Assembly: GCA_035236585.1 (NCBI GenBank)
Contig: CP141138.1
Coordinates: 28,159,437-28,223,436, forward strand
Direction: 5' to 3'
DNA from: Warburgia ugandensis
Lineage: Eukaryota; Streptophyta; Magnoliopsida; Canellales; Canellaceae
DNA: 64,000 nucleotides
The position numbers and the translations under genes are program-made. Positions 46,451-58,530 of the stretch are shown here, in pieces. Position 1 is the first letter of the stretch, and each line of letters starts with the position of its first letter. The notes under the pieces were generated by a model, which did not search any database, was not told the DNA's origin, and saw only the letters and a program-made list of their open reading frames with translations.

Positions 46451-46545
46451 GAATATCAATTTCCCAAAAAGAATTATAGAAATATAGAAACTAAGATCTA
46501 CTTGAAGTTAGCATTACATCCACCAAAACCATTTTACTCACATCC

Positions 46546-49500
46546 TAGGATGACCCAGGTTTTTAAACATAATTATCTTCTTAAATTCTTTTTTAGAGGA
46601 GGAGCTCCTATTTGAAAGTTCTTTTATAAAACAAAAGATGGGGAAAAACCTTTTTGTTGAAATTGATTTCCAAAACTCCAAGTGTTAACCAACCTTAATA
46701 TGTACATTGAAATTTTCAAAACTCACATTTGAGTTCCATTAAAATTCATCTAATTTTCTAAAAGGGATGCCCAAGGATTTTTAGTAATAGCCCAACCACA
46801 ATGTGATAGCCAAATGAATACAATTACACTCATAGTCAACAAGGTAATACAAGAAAGGTAAATCGTAAATAGTCTTATGACTCACATTCCTTCTTCAAAT
46901 TCCTTTCTCTGAGCCTCTCAAAAGAGTTTCTTGGCCTTTCCAGAATGATTTGCATTGTTATATTAGGTAAGTGTATTCCAATAGATAAATATAAACCACA
47001 AACTCTAAAACAGCAGCATGTAGCACACACATGCTTTGAAAACTTGATTTTCGAATGCAATACAATCACATGACTATCTTACCTTAATCTTTCTATGTAG
47101 TGCATTTATAGCCATTCACATACATTTCTATAACATCAATTCATATAAATAAATAATCACATTTGATGAGACAAATAAGTCATGATTATTAAAAAATCTT
47201 AAAGTAATCCCTCGATAAAACCGCAACATTAGCACTTTAGTCGACAAAATAGACCATGAGTACTCATCTATTGACCATCTCAGTTCAACTTATACAGAAA
47301 CACGGGTCATCTTAATAGAACTATCATCTGACTCCCTAGGAGTCAAAACAAAAGTCTTATGGAACTCACTATGCTCACAACTAGATTACCAAATTGTGTG
47401 CCCGGTGGTAACCTAGGCTATTTTGTTGCAGGCACAAGGGGTGCGACTTTCACCTAGTCAAGTAACTAGGTAAGAAGGTGCAAATTAAAAAAACCATAAT
47501 ATAGATATATAACATATAATATGAGTTAGATTTTCTTATAAAGCGTGGGGCAAAAATTGATAATGACACCCTTTTCTTAAAAACAAAACAGACCCGAGTC
47601 AGATCTGATGAAGGAAACTAAAAAACTCATTAGAGAGAGAAGCCAACCTGCTAGGGAAAGCCACAGCACGCCGGTGAGAAGGGAAAGAAAAGGTTGTGGG
47701 TTCACTAGAGAAGACGACAACTTGGATTGTCAATCGAAATTGACCATTCTCTTTAGTGCATGAGTAAGAACTATAGCCCCAAGAAAATTCGATGATCGGT
47801 GTCGTTTTGGGGAATAGAGGTCGACACACGAAAATGTGCTTTTACTCACATCCTGCAAAAGCACATTTGTAAAAAACATATCTTTTTAAACATTCTAGAA
47901 GGGGAGCCTTGGTGCAATGGGAAAAGTTGTTGTTGTGTGACCTTGAGGTCACAGGTTCAAGGCGTGGAAATAGCCTCTTGCAAAAATGCAATGTAAGGCT
48001 GTGTTCTTTAGACCTTGTGGTCCGCCCCTTCCCCGAACCCTACATAGGTAGGAGCTTCGTATACTGGGGCTGCCCTTTATCTTTTTTAACATTCTAGAAA
48101 CCATACTTCTACAAGCATATTTGACTTGCTAAAAATCATATTTTCAGACATGCCTCTTGGCCATCAAAACCGTGCTTACATGAACCATTTTATTCAAACA
48201 ACTCATGTTATCAAAACTTGATTTCAATGTATTTTGAAAACTTAGTAAAACCATTACTTTGAAAAGCAAGTTTAGTAGGTAAAAGCATAGGTTTTCAATC
48301 CATCTTTTGGAAACCTAAAACTTGTGTATTTCAATCCACATATAAATAGATAAAGCGTCACTTTTAGGATAAGGTAAAATCTAGAAGCAAAATCTTATAG
48401 CGAAACTGCTAGAAATCATGCAAAGCTTTTAAAATCATAAATTACTCTCCTACATTGAGATCTCATTTATCCAAGGGACCAATGCATAGGATCCTTGATA
48501 ACGTGTCACTTACACGTATAATCAACTCTATAACTGTCACGCGTATAACAACAAGGCGTCATTTTTTTATATCCACCAAATGCGCACTATAACTGTGAAA
48601 TTATGTTAAAATAATTTAACTAACATATAGCTTGGAAATCATGCGCATGCTTTTATTTGGTAAAACCAGTCATGAAATCTCAATCCAGAGTAAATACCAT
48701 TATCATGCATTAATTATCAAGGGTCTCATCTTGAAAGTTTTCCAAAATTTGTAATATTCTTTTAAAATGAGATTATGCACGCATATACACACTCAAAACG
48801 TTGTTTTCGACCAACTAGCAGATGTGCCACATGCATCATTATTTAAGCAAAATCGAGTTTGAAAAACAAACACCTAGCATGATGATCCCCATTTCCAAGT
48901 GATGCACAAGGTATAGGAACACGAATCAAATGGAAAACAAGATTATGTGTAGCCCAAAACATAAACCAATAAGATGATCATTATAGTAAAAAGCACATCA
49001 ATACAAACGCATGAAAGCATGCTTGCTATAAACTATTTCGACGCCTAAATTAGCATGCTATAGATCATCTTAGAAAACGCAACATAGCAATTACAACACC
49101 TCACAGTATATAGTCTATTTAATGAGCAATAATCAATCAACAAAATCACGATAGGGCATCGAGCAAGAGATACTAAGCGCTGGAAATACTAGCACCTACG
49201 GGTCAAAAGAGGAGACTAAAGCATGTATTTTCAGGTTTTCAAAACATTGAAAACTTAATAGCCCAAATCTACCTACTTCTCATGACAATTTCTTAAATCC
49301 AATCAAGTCTTTCTTCAGCTTTTGCTGCTCGGATCATAGATCAACTCAAATTATATAATCAATTATCAAGATCATTCTTCAAAGATAGATCCCTCTCCAA
49401 ATTCAATTAAAAATTAAAGTCTAGATTGCACATCCAGATATCACGCGTCACTGATCGCATATCACATTTTCAAACTACGAATAGAAATTTAATACATTTT

Positions 49501-50941
49501 GAAGTTATTGATCAAATAGCTCTAATTAGCTGCTACATAAAAAACCAACAAATCAAACATATAACATCGCTGATCAACCGTTCAAATCTTTCGAGATCAA
49601 TCGTAGATCAGTCCTCTGTCCCTGATCTGTGAACAAGGCCGCGAGATTTTGACTGACAGAATCACTTATTTGATTTTCCAGCCATAGACCGACAATAGGA
49701 ACACAAAACGGTCGCTCCGCAGACATGAATAGAGAATCACTGATCCGAGAGACGGGATGGTAGGATTCGTGGATCCACATCTTCAACCACAAAGCGTAGC
49801 TCTGATCTAGTTTATGAATGGTCAGATATGTGGATCATGCATCACCAGCCATGGATCGTGGTCGAATCTAAGATCTGGGTTTTCGACTATAGATCAAGGA
49901 GAAGATGTCATCGTAAAACTCATATTTGACATTATTTTGTAGATCGGGCATCAATCAAAGAAATGGAGTCGCACAAAGGAATAGAACCTACCTCAATCGT
50001 GTTTTTCGACCCGAGATCGTTGCCAGAGAAGACGGGTTGGAGAGGTTTTCGGCGCCAGACTGATTACAGTCAACATCGACACCTTTTCCAGCCCAATCTC
50101 AATGAAAATCCCAAATTTGAAGAGTGTTTTGAGTTACCTTCACAGAAGGAGAAAGTCGTGCTCAACGGAGATAAACCATTGCCAATCACTATTAGGCTCC
50201 GGCCGAATCTCAATAGAGAACCTGCAAATTTTGTCTGAGGCGACAGTCGCAATGGTTATTTAACTCATCATTATAGAAAAATGATTTTTGGAGTCATTTG
50301 CTGTCGAAAGAGACGACTGTGTCACCGACAACAGAGTTCCTATCAATTCGGTTTTGTCGTCGCCCTTCAAGCTTAATCCGATCTAGATTTCGACAGAAGT
50401 TTTGAGAAATCCATCCCCCTTAATAGCCATTTTCCTTCTTATATTTTCTTGCTCTCTCTCTTTACTTTTCACAGTTTTCCATCTTCTATATTCTTAAATT
50501 ATAGTTTCTAGATTATCTTAGGCTGCCTAATTCTTAAATTGTAGTTTCTGCCTACACTTTTTAATCCCATTTATTTACTGATTTCTCTAATATTCCAAAT
50601 CAGCTAAAAACATCTCCTTATATGATTTCATGACTCTGGACAGTTTAGTTGACTTGGCTGCCTGATTATGGAAATTATGGGAGGCCACTATTCCAACATT
50701 CCTAAACACCAATTTAAGAGGTGTCATTACCAACACAAAAGTTTGTTTTGCTCGTAACTTCAATCTTCACAGTTGGATTTTATCTATCTTATTGTTGTTG
50801 GATTGCTCTCTTTGAATTCTATCAATCCGTAGAGGTTTCATTGCCAAATTATTTTGTCTCTAAAAATTCAAATTCTATATTTTAAAAGAACTTTAAACTC
50901 TCATTGATCATAAAAATGGTAAAAAAAATTTGTATATTACA
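46546..50941 (-). mobile_element. Solo LTR, 4.4 kb, related to family 3
   Basis: Begins TAGGATGACCCAGG (family 3: TGTGATGACCCAAG) and ends ...TGTATATTACA. Internal matches to 32941-33100 (CATGAGTACTCATCTATTG versus CATGAGTACTCGTCTAAGA) and to 34690-34770 near the end. Flanking CATCC (46541-46545) and TATCC (50942-50946) look like a target duplication with one transition. No primer site or coding lies next to either end, so it is a solo LTR. A SINE (47901-48079) sits inside. Open frames at 49426-50252 are LTR sequence, not genes. The family-3 hairpin is not clear in this copy. Confidence 0.75.
47901..48079 (+). mobile_element. tRNA-derived SINE with target duplications
   Basis: 179 bp. GGTGCAATGGGAAA is a box A-like and GGTTCAAGGCG a box B-like RNA polymerase III promoter. 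The body has CCTCTTGCAAAAATGCAATG, then GACCTTGTGGTCCGCCCC, then TAGGAGCTTCG, and ends GGGGCTGCCCTTTA. Flanking TCTTTTTAAACATTCTAGAA (47881-47900) and TCTTTTTTAACATTCTAGAA (48080-48099) match at 19 of 20, a clean target duplication. The body resembles plant Au SINEs. Inserted in the solo LTR. Confidence 0.9.
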
Positions 50942-51416
50942 TATCCAAAAGAGGAGTGCATATAGTTCTTAACTAAGGTCAACCCATGATCACAAAACTC
51001 ACCGGAACTAGAAAAACAGAGGTATCCAGGATTCAGCATATTGAAGGCTCGTATTTCTCAAACGTATGGTGCCATATTAGTGAAAGTCGCACGATCTTTC
51101 ATATATCTTTCCAAGACTTTGCAGAATGCTATACAATATAAGCCCCATATTCCAGGTTTATACAAAGCTGCCCTTATCACATAAGTGAATCGCATGTCGC
51201 ATGTAGTCTCCTACTTAAATTAGCTAACTCAAACATATTCCAAGAAAACACACGAAAGTGGGGAGCAGAAATGGACCTAGTCGTCATATGTCTCGATGTT
51301 TCTCTATCATTCTCTTGCTAAACAATATGCAGAATACATCTCCTACCAAATATCAAGGGCTTAACAGAATCAAGCCAGTTTTGGTGTTGTCAAGTTACTA
51401 GAAAAACTTTAAAAAC

Positions 51417-51505
51417 TCAATCAAGTCATTATTATACCAGCTTGGTCAGAGCCTCGTATCTCAATCAAGTCATTATTATACCAGCTTGGTCGGAGCCTCA
51501 TATGG
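51417..51505. repeat. Tandem duplication, about 48-bp unit
   Basis: CTCAATCAAGTCATTATTAT then ACCAGCTTGGTC(A/G)GAGCC occurs twice head to tail. Two differences at most. Confidence 0.9.
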
Positions 51506-51569
51506 ATTGCTCAGATCAAGTCAGCTCATCCTGACATTGATAATAATCAAATCAAGGTACTGATAGTAA

Positions 51570-53300
51570 TTAGATAACAGGAGCTCCTTCCTGTAATGTA
51601 GCAAAAGAACAAAGTGAATCAATCCTATAGTAACTTCTAGGGCGAAGAATAAAGGTAGGGCTTTTATTGACATCAATTGTCATCAACACTTGAAAGATAT
51701 CGATTGTTCCAAGTTCTAGAGGAAAGGTCGACAATGGAAAAGCTCCTCGAAAAGAGGTTTTCAAGAAACACGCTCTCCGATCTCTTAAAGAGTTATTTTA
51801 CTGGCTTGGGGTATTTTATTTGTTACTCAATAGCCATTCCTACCTATCACAGGGAAACTTACAAAAAGTACACTCGTTCTAGAGCCTCAATGGACATCTT
51901 ACAGTTATTACTATGGTTATACATGGTGCGTTAGCAAGAAATGATCAATTAGGTGCATGCACAGGTGCTTCTTGTTTTTGGCACATAGGTATGCTTTAAG
52001 CAAGAACTCAAGAAACATCCTTGTACTTACCTAAAGCACAAGGGAAACAGATCACTGGGGAATGCATCTCCTTTAGCAACTTCATGACCTCCTGCTTTTC
52101 TTTTTTGGCAGAGTTAGGAGGTTGGGAGGCGGCAGCGCGGGTCCAGGTTGTGTCTGCGTGAATATCTTTTTGAGTGTTTTGTAAAATGAAGTTTAGAAAG
52201 AGGAGACAAATAGATCATTTCTTACTTGTAATGATCTGTGCTAACAGAGTCATCTGATAATCATTAAAACTTTAGAATCTCCAGAACTATTTTACATCTA
52301 GTTCACACTTCAATTGGCAAGAGAAAAACAGTAGCCTAGGAACTGAAAGATTCATGATCTCCTAGCTCGAAAAGAAAACCCAAAATAATGTTGATGTCTT
52401 TGCTCAAAGAGAGTGCAAGAAGATCCATGTGGTGAAATAGTAGGATATGAATTTTGTAAGTCTATACAAACATCTGAAGAGGTAAAGAATCCGCATGATG
52501 AGATTGCGAAAAGAAATGAAGCATACAGAAAGGCACTAGAAAATGCATATCCTGCAAAAGCTTCTAGGTGATAACCTTACTTTCAAGGTAATCAAATATA
52601 GTCACCTTTCCAATGTGAAAGCATGTACCAGCACTTCTCATTAAATAATCATTGCTTAAAATTATTACTAAATTTGTTTCTAAAAGTAGATTGAGCATAT
52701 CACCTGATTTCTCAGGATGGCAAACTCCTAGCATAAACTTAGGACAAAAATATCTGTCCTTGTTTCCCTTGATAGCCATAAAGGTCCAGCTTAATTTATA
52801 CCTAGCTCCAATCACCACAGGATTAAGTAATTAGATCCAAATATGACGCTTGCTGTTGACAACATGACTCTTAAACCGCCACAAAGCAAATCTCACCAAA
52901 GAGGTCCATCACGCTGGTCCAAACATTGACACTATAGGGCACCAGTTGACAAGGTTTATATAATCATTTTCACTAAGACATTGTAAGAGTTCGGAAATTC
53001 TGATTATACGTTACACTTTTTATCTTCCCATAGAGAAGAGAGATTTTGTTCCTCATTAATATTTGGACACAAGTACTTTAGCAAAGGGCCAGATAAAATG
53101 CATTAGAGCATCTCAAGAAACTGATTGTACACTTCATGAAGGGAGAATGACAAAAAATAATGGGAGTTAAATCATTACCAGCTACACCTGTAGGTATGCC
53201 TCCAAAAGGAGGTAATTAGGAGGTGTTAGCAAGATATCAAAGCCTCAACCGAGAATAATACCAGGGATATTCTTTGAGATTCGGGGAACGGATGTCTAGA
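51570..53300 (-). pseudogene. Exon-like fossil of an unrecognised host gene
   Basis: Minus-strand segments read like protein with few stops. A candidate acceptor, TTCTCCTCCTCTTTCTAG, is at about 53300. At about 53140-53050 the reading HEVYNQFLEML...ILSGPLLKYLCP appears. Positions 52818-52564 are open (84 codons: YKLSWTFMAIKGNKDRYF, PKFMLGVCHPEKSGDML, YLMRSAGTCFHIGKV). This continues to about 52340 through two TAG codons that could be former CAG, with FCMLHFFSQSHHADS and LFELGDHESFSS. At 52130-52040 comes AASQPPNSAKKEKQEVMK-like text, and at 51764-51570 FPLELGTIDIFQVLMTID. No transposon motif is seen. I do not recognise the family. It may be a multi-exon gene broken by the solo LTR, or an old pseudogene. 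Confidence 0.4.
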
Positions 53301-54092
53301 AAGAGGAGGAGAATGAATGAAGCTTACGTAAACAGTCTTTCATAGTACATAAGCTTTTGTTTCCAGTGCAATCAAATGTAATTTTGGATAGCAGTAATTG
53401 ATTATTTACATGGTAATGATCATTGCCAACATGCTTATGATACAAGTGGTGTCAACGAAATCTAAGGTTTCAAAGTGGCAAACGTATGCCTTGGCAAAGA
53501 GCGAAGCAAATGAAGGATTGATTATCTCATGAACTTCTCTATCATTTTTTATAACTATCTGTGTATTCAATAATCTATGCCATTCTGGACAACTATGTGC
53601 GTGGAATGTTATCTACATAAAGTATGATTCCTTTAGTGGCAATCTATGATTTTTTAAACTAAAAGATAAAGGGGTCCCTTCCACATTTCAAAACGAAGAA
53701 ACATTTTTTCAATTAATAGAGTGTAAGCAAGTTATCTTCCAAATTCATGTAAATTTCTTTTGCTCTGAACTTATTTCAAGGGGTAGTGATGCAAATCACT
53801 TTCAAGATGAATATGCATTACACCATGACTTTCTAACAGAAAATCATATTTATTTGCTCCATAAACTACAAAGCAGGATATGGTTTATCACAAGGGATCT
53901 CCCTCCTCTATTGATTCCATCATATTGTGAAAAACTTAGTATTGTTCATCATCTTGACTTTCCTAAACATGATTCTGTTTAGCTATTGCATAGTTTAGTT
54001 CAAGTGCCTTATTCATATGAAAGATAATTTTACATCTATACCAAGTAAATTGTACAATAACATGCATCATACAAGATCATTTTTTAATATGT
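53301..54092. other. No gene recognised
   Basis: AT-rich flank upstream of the LINE. It could be intronic to the fossil above. Nothing supported. Confidence 0.4.
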
Positions 54093-54110
54093 ACAATTAA
54101 ACATTTCTAC

Positions 54111-54290
54111 GTGCTGCATCAGATCACGGGTGCAGTGAAAAATAGGCAAGGGTTGTAAGGGCATTCCCTTAGAAGCAAGACACTACATTGGATCCATAGT
54201 GTAGTGGAACATGAGCAAGGGCTACTAGAGCATCCCCTTGGAAGCGATGTGCTGCATCAGGATCGGCGTACAGTGGAAAGTAGGCATGGG
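54111..54290 (+). repeat. LINE 5' leader tandem repeats
   Basis: Units begin near 54111, 54181 and 54249, each with a CTGCATCAG or related start and a GGCAAGGG or GGCATGGG core. Repeated leaders are usual promoter regions for RTE elements. Confidence 0.75.
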
Positions 54291-57224
54291 TTTATATCAT
54301 GGGGGTTGAGAAGTTCATGCATAAATAGGCTATCTTAGGAGCATAAGATTCCTATTGCCACGTGGAATATAGGGACATTGATAGGTAAGAGTTTAGAATT
54401 AGTAGATATCATGAAATGTAGGAGAGTCAACATCACTTGTATCCAAGAAACCAAATGAAAAGGGGCTAAAACTAGAGAAATTGATAAGTACAAGCTCTGG
54501 TACATAGGAAAGGATAATAACAGAAATGGTGTAGGAATAGTAGTGGATAAAGAATTAAAGGATAAAGTTGTAGATATTAAAAGACCTACTGATAAAATTA
54601 TCATAATAAAACTTGTTTTAAGAAAGCAGATCATAAATGTTATAAGTGCATATGCACCACAAGTAGGGTTAGAAGATATAATCAAGAGATGGTTTTGGGA
54701 AGATATGGAGGGAGTCATGTAAGAAATTCCCAACATAAAAGGGGATATTTATAGGAGTAGACTTAAATGGCCATGTAGGAAAAGGAAAGGAAAGATATAA
54801 TAGGGTACATGGAGGGTATGGTATCAGAGAATGAAATGAGATGGGGAAAACTATTTTCAATTTTGCTTTGGCATATATCCTGGCTCTTGTAAACACATTC
54901 TTTAGGAAGAGAGACAAACACTTAATAACCTTTAAAAGTGGACTTCAGAAAAGTCAAAAAGACTTTCTTTTACTTAGGAATACTAAAATATCAATGTGTA
55001 AGAATTATAAAGTGATGCCCAGTGAGAATTAACATCACAACATAGGTTAATGGTTATGGATATCTACATTAAAATATGGAAGAAAGGAAATGAACTTAAT
55101 AGGTATCCAAAAACTAAGTGGTAAAACTTAAAAGGGGAGAAAATAATCTCACTCTCAAATAAGTTGATAGTAGAAGGAAACTGAAATAATGAAACACAAG
55201 AAAACACCATGTGGATTAATATAAATGAGTCCACTAAGAAAGTGGCAAAAGATGTCCTATGAGTATCTAAAGGTAAAAGGCAATTAGTAAAGGAAACTTG
55301 GTGTTGGAGTGCAACAATGCAAAAATTTATTAAAGAAAATGGATGTGTTCTACAGCATGGCAGAGGATTAGAAATAATAAAAACTATAAATAGTATAAGA
55401 ATGATAAAAAGGTTGTTATGAGAATAATGAGACTAAACTCAAGGCATATGATGATCTATATAATAGACTAGGATCAAGAGAATGCAAGAAAGATGTGTTT
55501 AAACTTGCAAAAATAAGACAATAGAAGGGTAAGAACTTAGACTATGTTAAGTGCATTAGAAGTGATGATCAAAGGGTACTAGTCAAAGATGATGAGGTCA
55601 AACAAAGGTAGGAAAGTTTACTTTTAAAAATTGCTAAATGAAAATTGTCCTGAGAATATAGGGATTGAAAGTTGTATAAACCTAAATAACATTGGACATT
55701 ATAGATATGACCATAGGATTATAATATTTAAAGTAAAAGAGGCCTTGAAAAAGATGAAACCAGGAAAGCCATAGGGCTGATGGTATTACCAATAGAGGTT
55801 TGGAAGCATACGGGTGATATTAGAGTAGTTTAGTTGACCAAGTTATTTAACAAGACTATAAAATCAAAGAAAATACTGAATGATTGGAGGAAGAGTTCTA
55901 TTGTACCAATTTATAAGAATAAAAGAGACATACAGAGCCACACTAATTATCGGGATATCAAACTTAAGAACCACACCAAGAAACTTACTTAAAGAGTGAT
56001 TGAGAAGAGGCTACAACATGAGACAAGTGTATCAGAGAACTAGTTTGGTTTCATGCCGTGGAGGTCTACCATGAAAGCTATTTTCTTGCTAAGACAATTG
56101 ATAGGAAAATATATGGAGAGGAGGAAGGACCTCCGCATGGTCTTTATTAACTTAGAGAAAGCTTGTGATAGGGTCCCTAAAGAGTTAATATAGAAGGTGT
56201 TGGCCAAGAAAGGGGTTTCGTGATGGTATATAGACATAATTAAAAATATGTATGAGGGAGCGATAACAAATGTTTAAGACCTAAAGGAAAGACTAGTGAT
56301 TTTGTTGTCACTATAGGTTTGCAGCAAGAATCGACATTTAGCTCATACCTTTTCACATTGTTTATGGATGAGTCAACAAAACATCTGTACAAGGAGATTC
56401 CATGGTGCATGCTATTTGCAAATGATATAATTTTAATTGATGAGATAAGAGAGGGTGTAAACACAAAGTTAGAGTTATGAAGAGAAGCACTAGAACCTGA
56501 AGGATTTAAAATCAACAAAATTAAGATAGAGTATATGGAATTCAATTTTAGCAAGGAGAGGAGAGGGAGTGGAGCACCAGTAAAGATTGATAATCAGGAA
56601 GTCCTTGTAAAAGACCACTTTTGGTCCTTAGGATCGATGATTCATGAGAGTGGAGAGATCGAGAGATTGAGAGGCAGGTTACCCAGAGAATATAAGATGG
56701 TTGGAACAAATGATGACGTTCATCTGGAGTTTTGTGTGATTGGCAGGTGCCACTAAAACTAGAAGGAAAATTCTATAGGATGGCTATAAGGTCATCCATG
56801 CTTTATGAATTAGAGTGTTAGGTAGTTAAAGAATATCTTGTTAATAGGATAAGCGTAGCATAAATGAGGATGTTGAGATAGATGAGTGGCAAGACAAGAA
56901 AGGATAGAATTGGGAGTGAAAATATTAGAGGAAACATAGGGGCATCACCAATAGGCAACAAGATAAGGGACATTAGACTTAGATGGTTTGGACATGTCCA
57001 ACAAAGACCGAAAATGGAACCAGTTAGAAGGAGTGAGGCAATGCAAGTAGAAGGTTCTAAAAGGGCAAGGGAAAGGCCCAACAGAAAGTGGATAGAATTG
57101 GCGAGAAAAGATTTAAAAACTTTGAGACTGAATGAAACCATGATACTTAATAGAGGGGAATGGAGGAACAAGATTCATGTGGCTGACCCCTTATTGGGAT
57201 AAGGTCTTAATGATGATGATAATG
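54111..57224 (+). pseudogene. RTE-type LINE, near full length
   Basis: A 3.1-kb non-LTR retrotransposon whose protein would nick target DNA and reverse-transcribe its RNA in place. The 5' leader (54111-54290) has three tandem units of about 70 bp (GTGCTGCATCAG, AGGCAAGGG, GCATTCCCTTAGAAG). Endonuclease from 54358: TWNIGTLIGKSLELV, CIQETK, NGVGIVVDKEL, SAYAPQVG. Reverse transcriptase from about 55730: motif A reads FINLEKACDRVP (56143-56180) with the catalytic Asp as Asn, and motif C reads FANDII (Asn at 56421-56423). The C-terminus at 56880-57200 has MSGKTRKDRIG and IRLRWFGHVQQRP. It ends TTAATGATGATGATAATG. ACAATTAA...TTCTAC flanks both sides (54093-54110, 57225-57244). Many stops. Confidence 0.9.
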
Positions 57225-57244
57225 ACAATTAATCTATGTTCTAC

Positions 57245-58021
57245 AAAACATTGAACTAGTTTAGCATATCATGAATTCTTGTTAGGTTTAGCAAGGACCT
57301 TAATTTAGTCCAAATTAGATGCAATTGAGAAATTAAACACGCAACTAAAACCACTAAGAAAGAAATTCAATCTAAGAAATAAATGTCATAACCATAATGG
57401 CAAATGTGATATTTAGTTCAAAGGAAGCAGCATAAAAATGAGTAAGATGGAGAAAAGAAGCACCCTAGATTGGATTTCCATACAAAAACTAGACGGATTT
57501 GGGATGAGGCGTTTAGAGTTTTGAAGAGTGGAGTCAATCATGGCTTTTCCATGGAAAATACAACAACAATGCCTTAGTATGCCAAAGATGTTTTTTGGGG
57601 ATACAATCTTGCTGCACCCCACTTAGATGGTTTGGACGTTGATTACATTTAGCTTGCTTTGGATTGGATTGACACCAAAACAGTGGCTATCAGATGATTT
57701 GATTTATGCCATATTAGATTTGACATTATGAATATTGAATTTTTCACTAAGAAAAATAGTAGCTAAAGTATTGAAATGGCGTGAATTTTAAAAGTAGCAT
57801 AAATAGGTATGAAGATGAACAAGATTTACGTATCAGATCACTCAAAGGTGAGATCTAGCTATAGGGCGGATGCTTTTTCAATGTTCTTCTTGGAATCCCC
57901 AAAAGATTTGATTTGAATAGGAAATTAGCAAAACACTCTTTTAGGTCGCAGGAAGAGAAGTATAGTTAAATTTTCCAAAACTTATTAGCTCGATGTAGTA
58001 TATCATTAATTGTTGATAGGA
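57245..58021 (-). other. Interval without a readable gene
   Basis: It may belong to the minus-strand Gypsy element that continues beyond the solo LTR, but I find no RNase H or integrase motif. The minus frame 57622-57413 has no recognised domain. Confidence 0.4.
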
Positions 58022-58026
58022 CACTC
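58022..58026. repeat. Left target duplication of solo LTR
   Basis: CACTC, identical to 60994-60998. Confidence 0.9.
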
Positions 58027-58506
58027 TGTAACACCCCAGATTTTTAAGACAATTTTTTTTTTTTTATAATGGCATTTTAAATAAGAGGATTTGGGATCCC
58101 ATGAGAAAAGATTTATTTAACATTTTACTAAACCTATCTTAAAACTCCGGGTGTTAATTTTTCCTTTCTCAAAATGGCGTACATGTAATTTAAACATAAA
58201 TAAATAATCCGTGTAGAAATCAACGTCAAATAAATAGGCGCCTTTATTTTAAATCAAATATACGTCCAAAAGACAATAATAATATGGCCCAGGGTCTATC
58301 CATCATACCATCCCATATGAATGTCCAACATATGTCCAAAGATCTAAATCACATCCAAATATAAAGTATGCAGTCCATAATAAAATCCAAATGATATCCT
58401 GTTTAATGACTCACATCACTGTCTAACACTATAGAAAAATGGTCTTCAACAGCTCTCACGGCTTCTCAACGGCCTTGCCTTTCCTGTTATCGCGCTCGAG
58501 ATCTAA

Positions 58507-58530
58507 GGCATTGCAAAACAAAGCAATGCC
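58507..58530 (-). other. LTR hairpin, family 1 solo LTR
   Basis: Perfect 8-bp stem GGCATTGC / GCAATGCC with loop AAAACAAA, followed by TCAGCAAGCTATCGCTTGTG. It lies 480 bp from the LTR end. Confidence 0.85.

Noticed and set aside
47901..48079. tRNA gene (box A and box B like)
   Set aside because: The boxes are degenerate, no cloverleaf fits, and the body, tail and 20-bp target duplications fit a SINE.
49426..50252. Open frames suggestive of a small protein
   Set aside because: They lie within the 46546-50941 solo LTR and show no domain or codon pattern of a gene.
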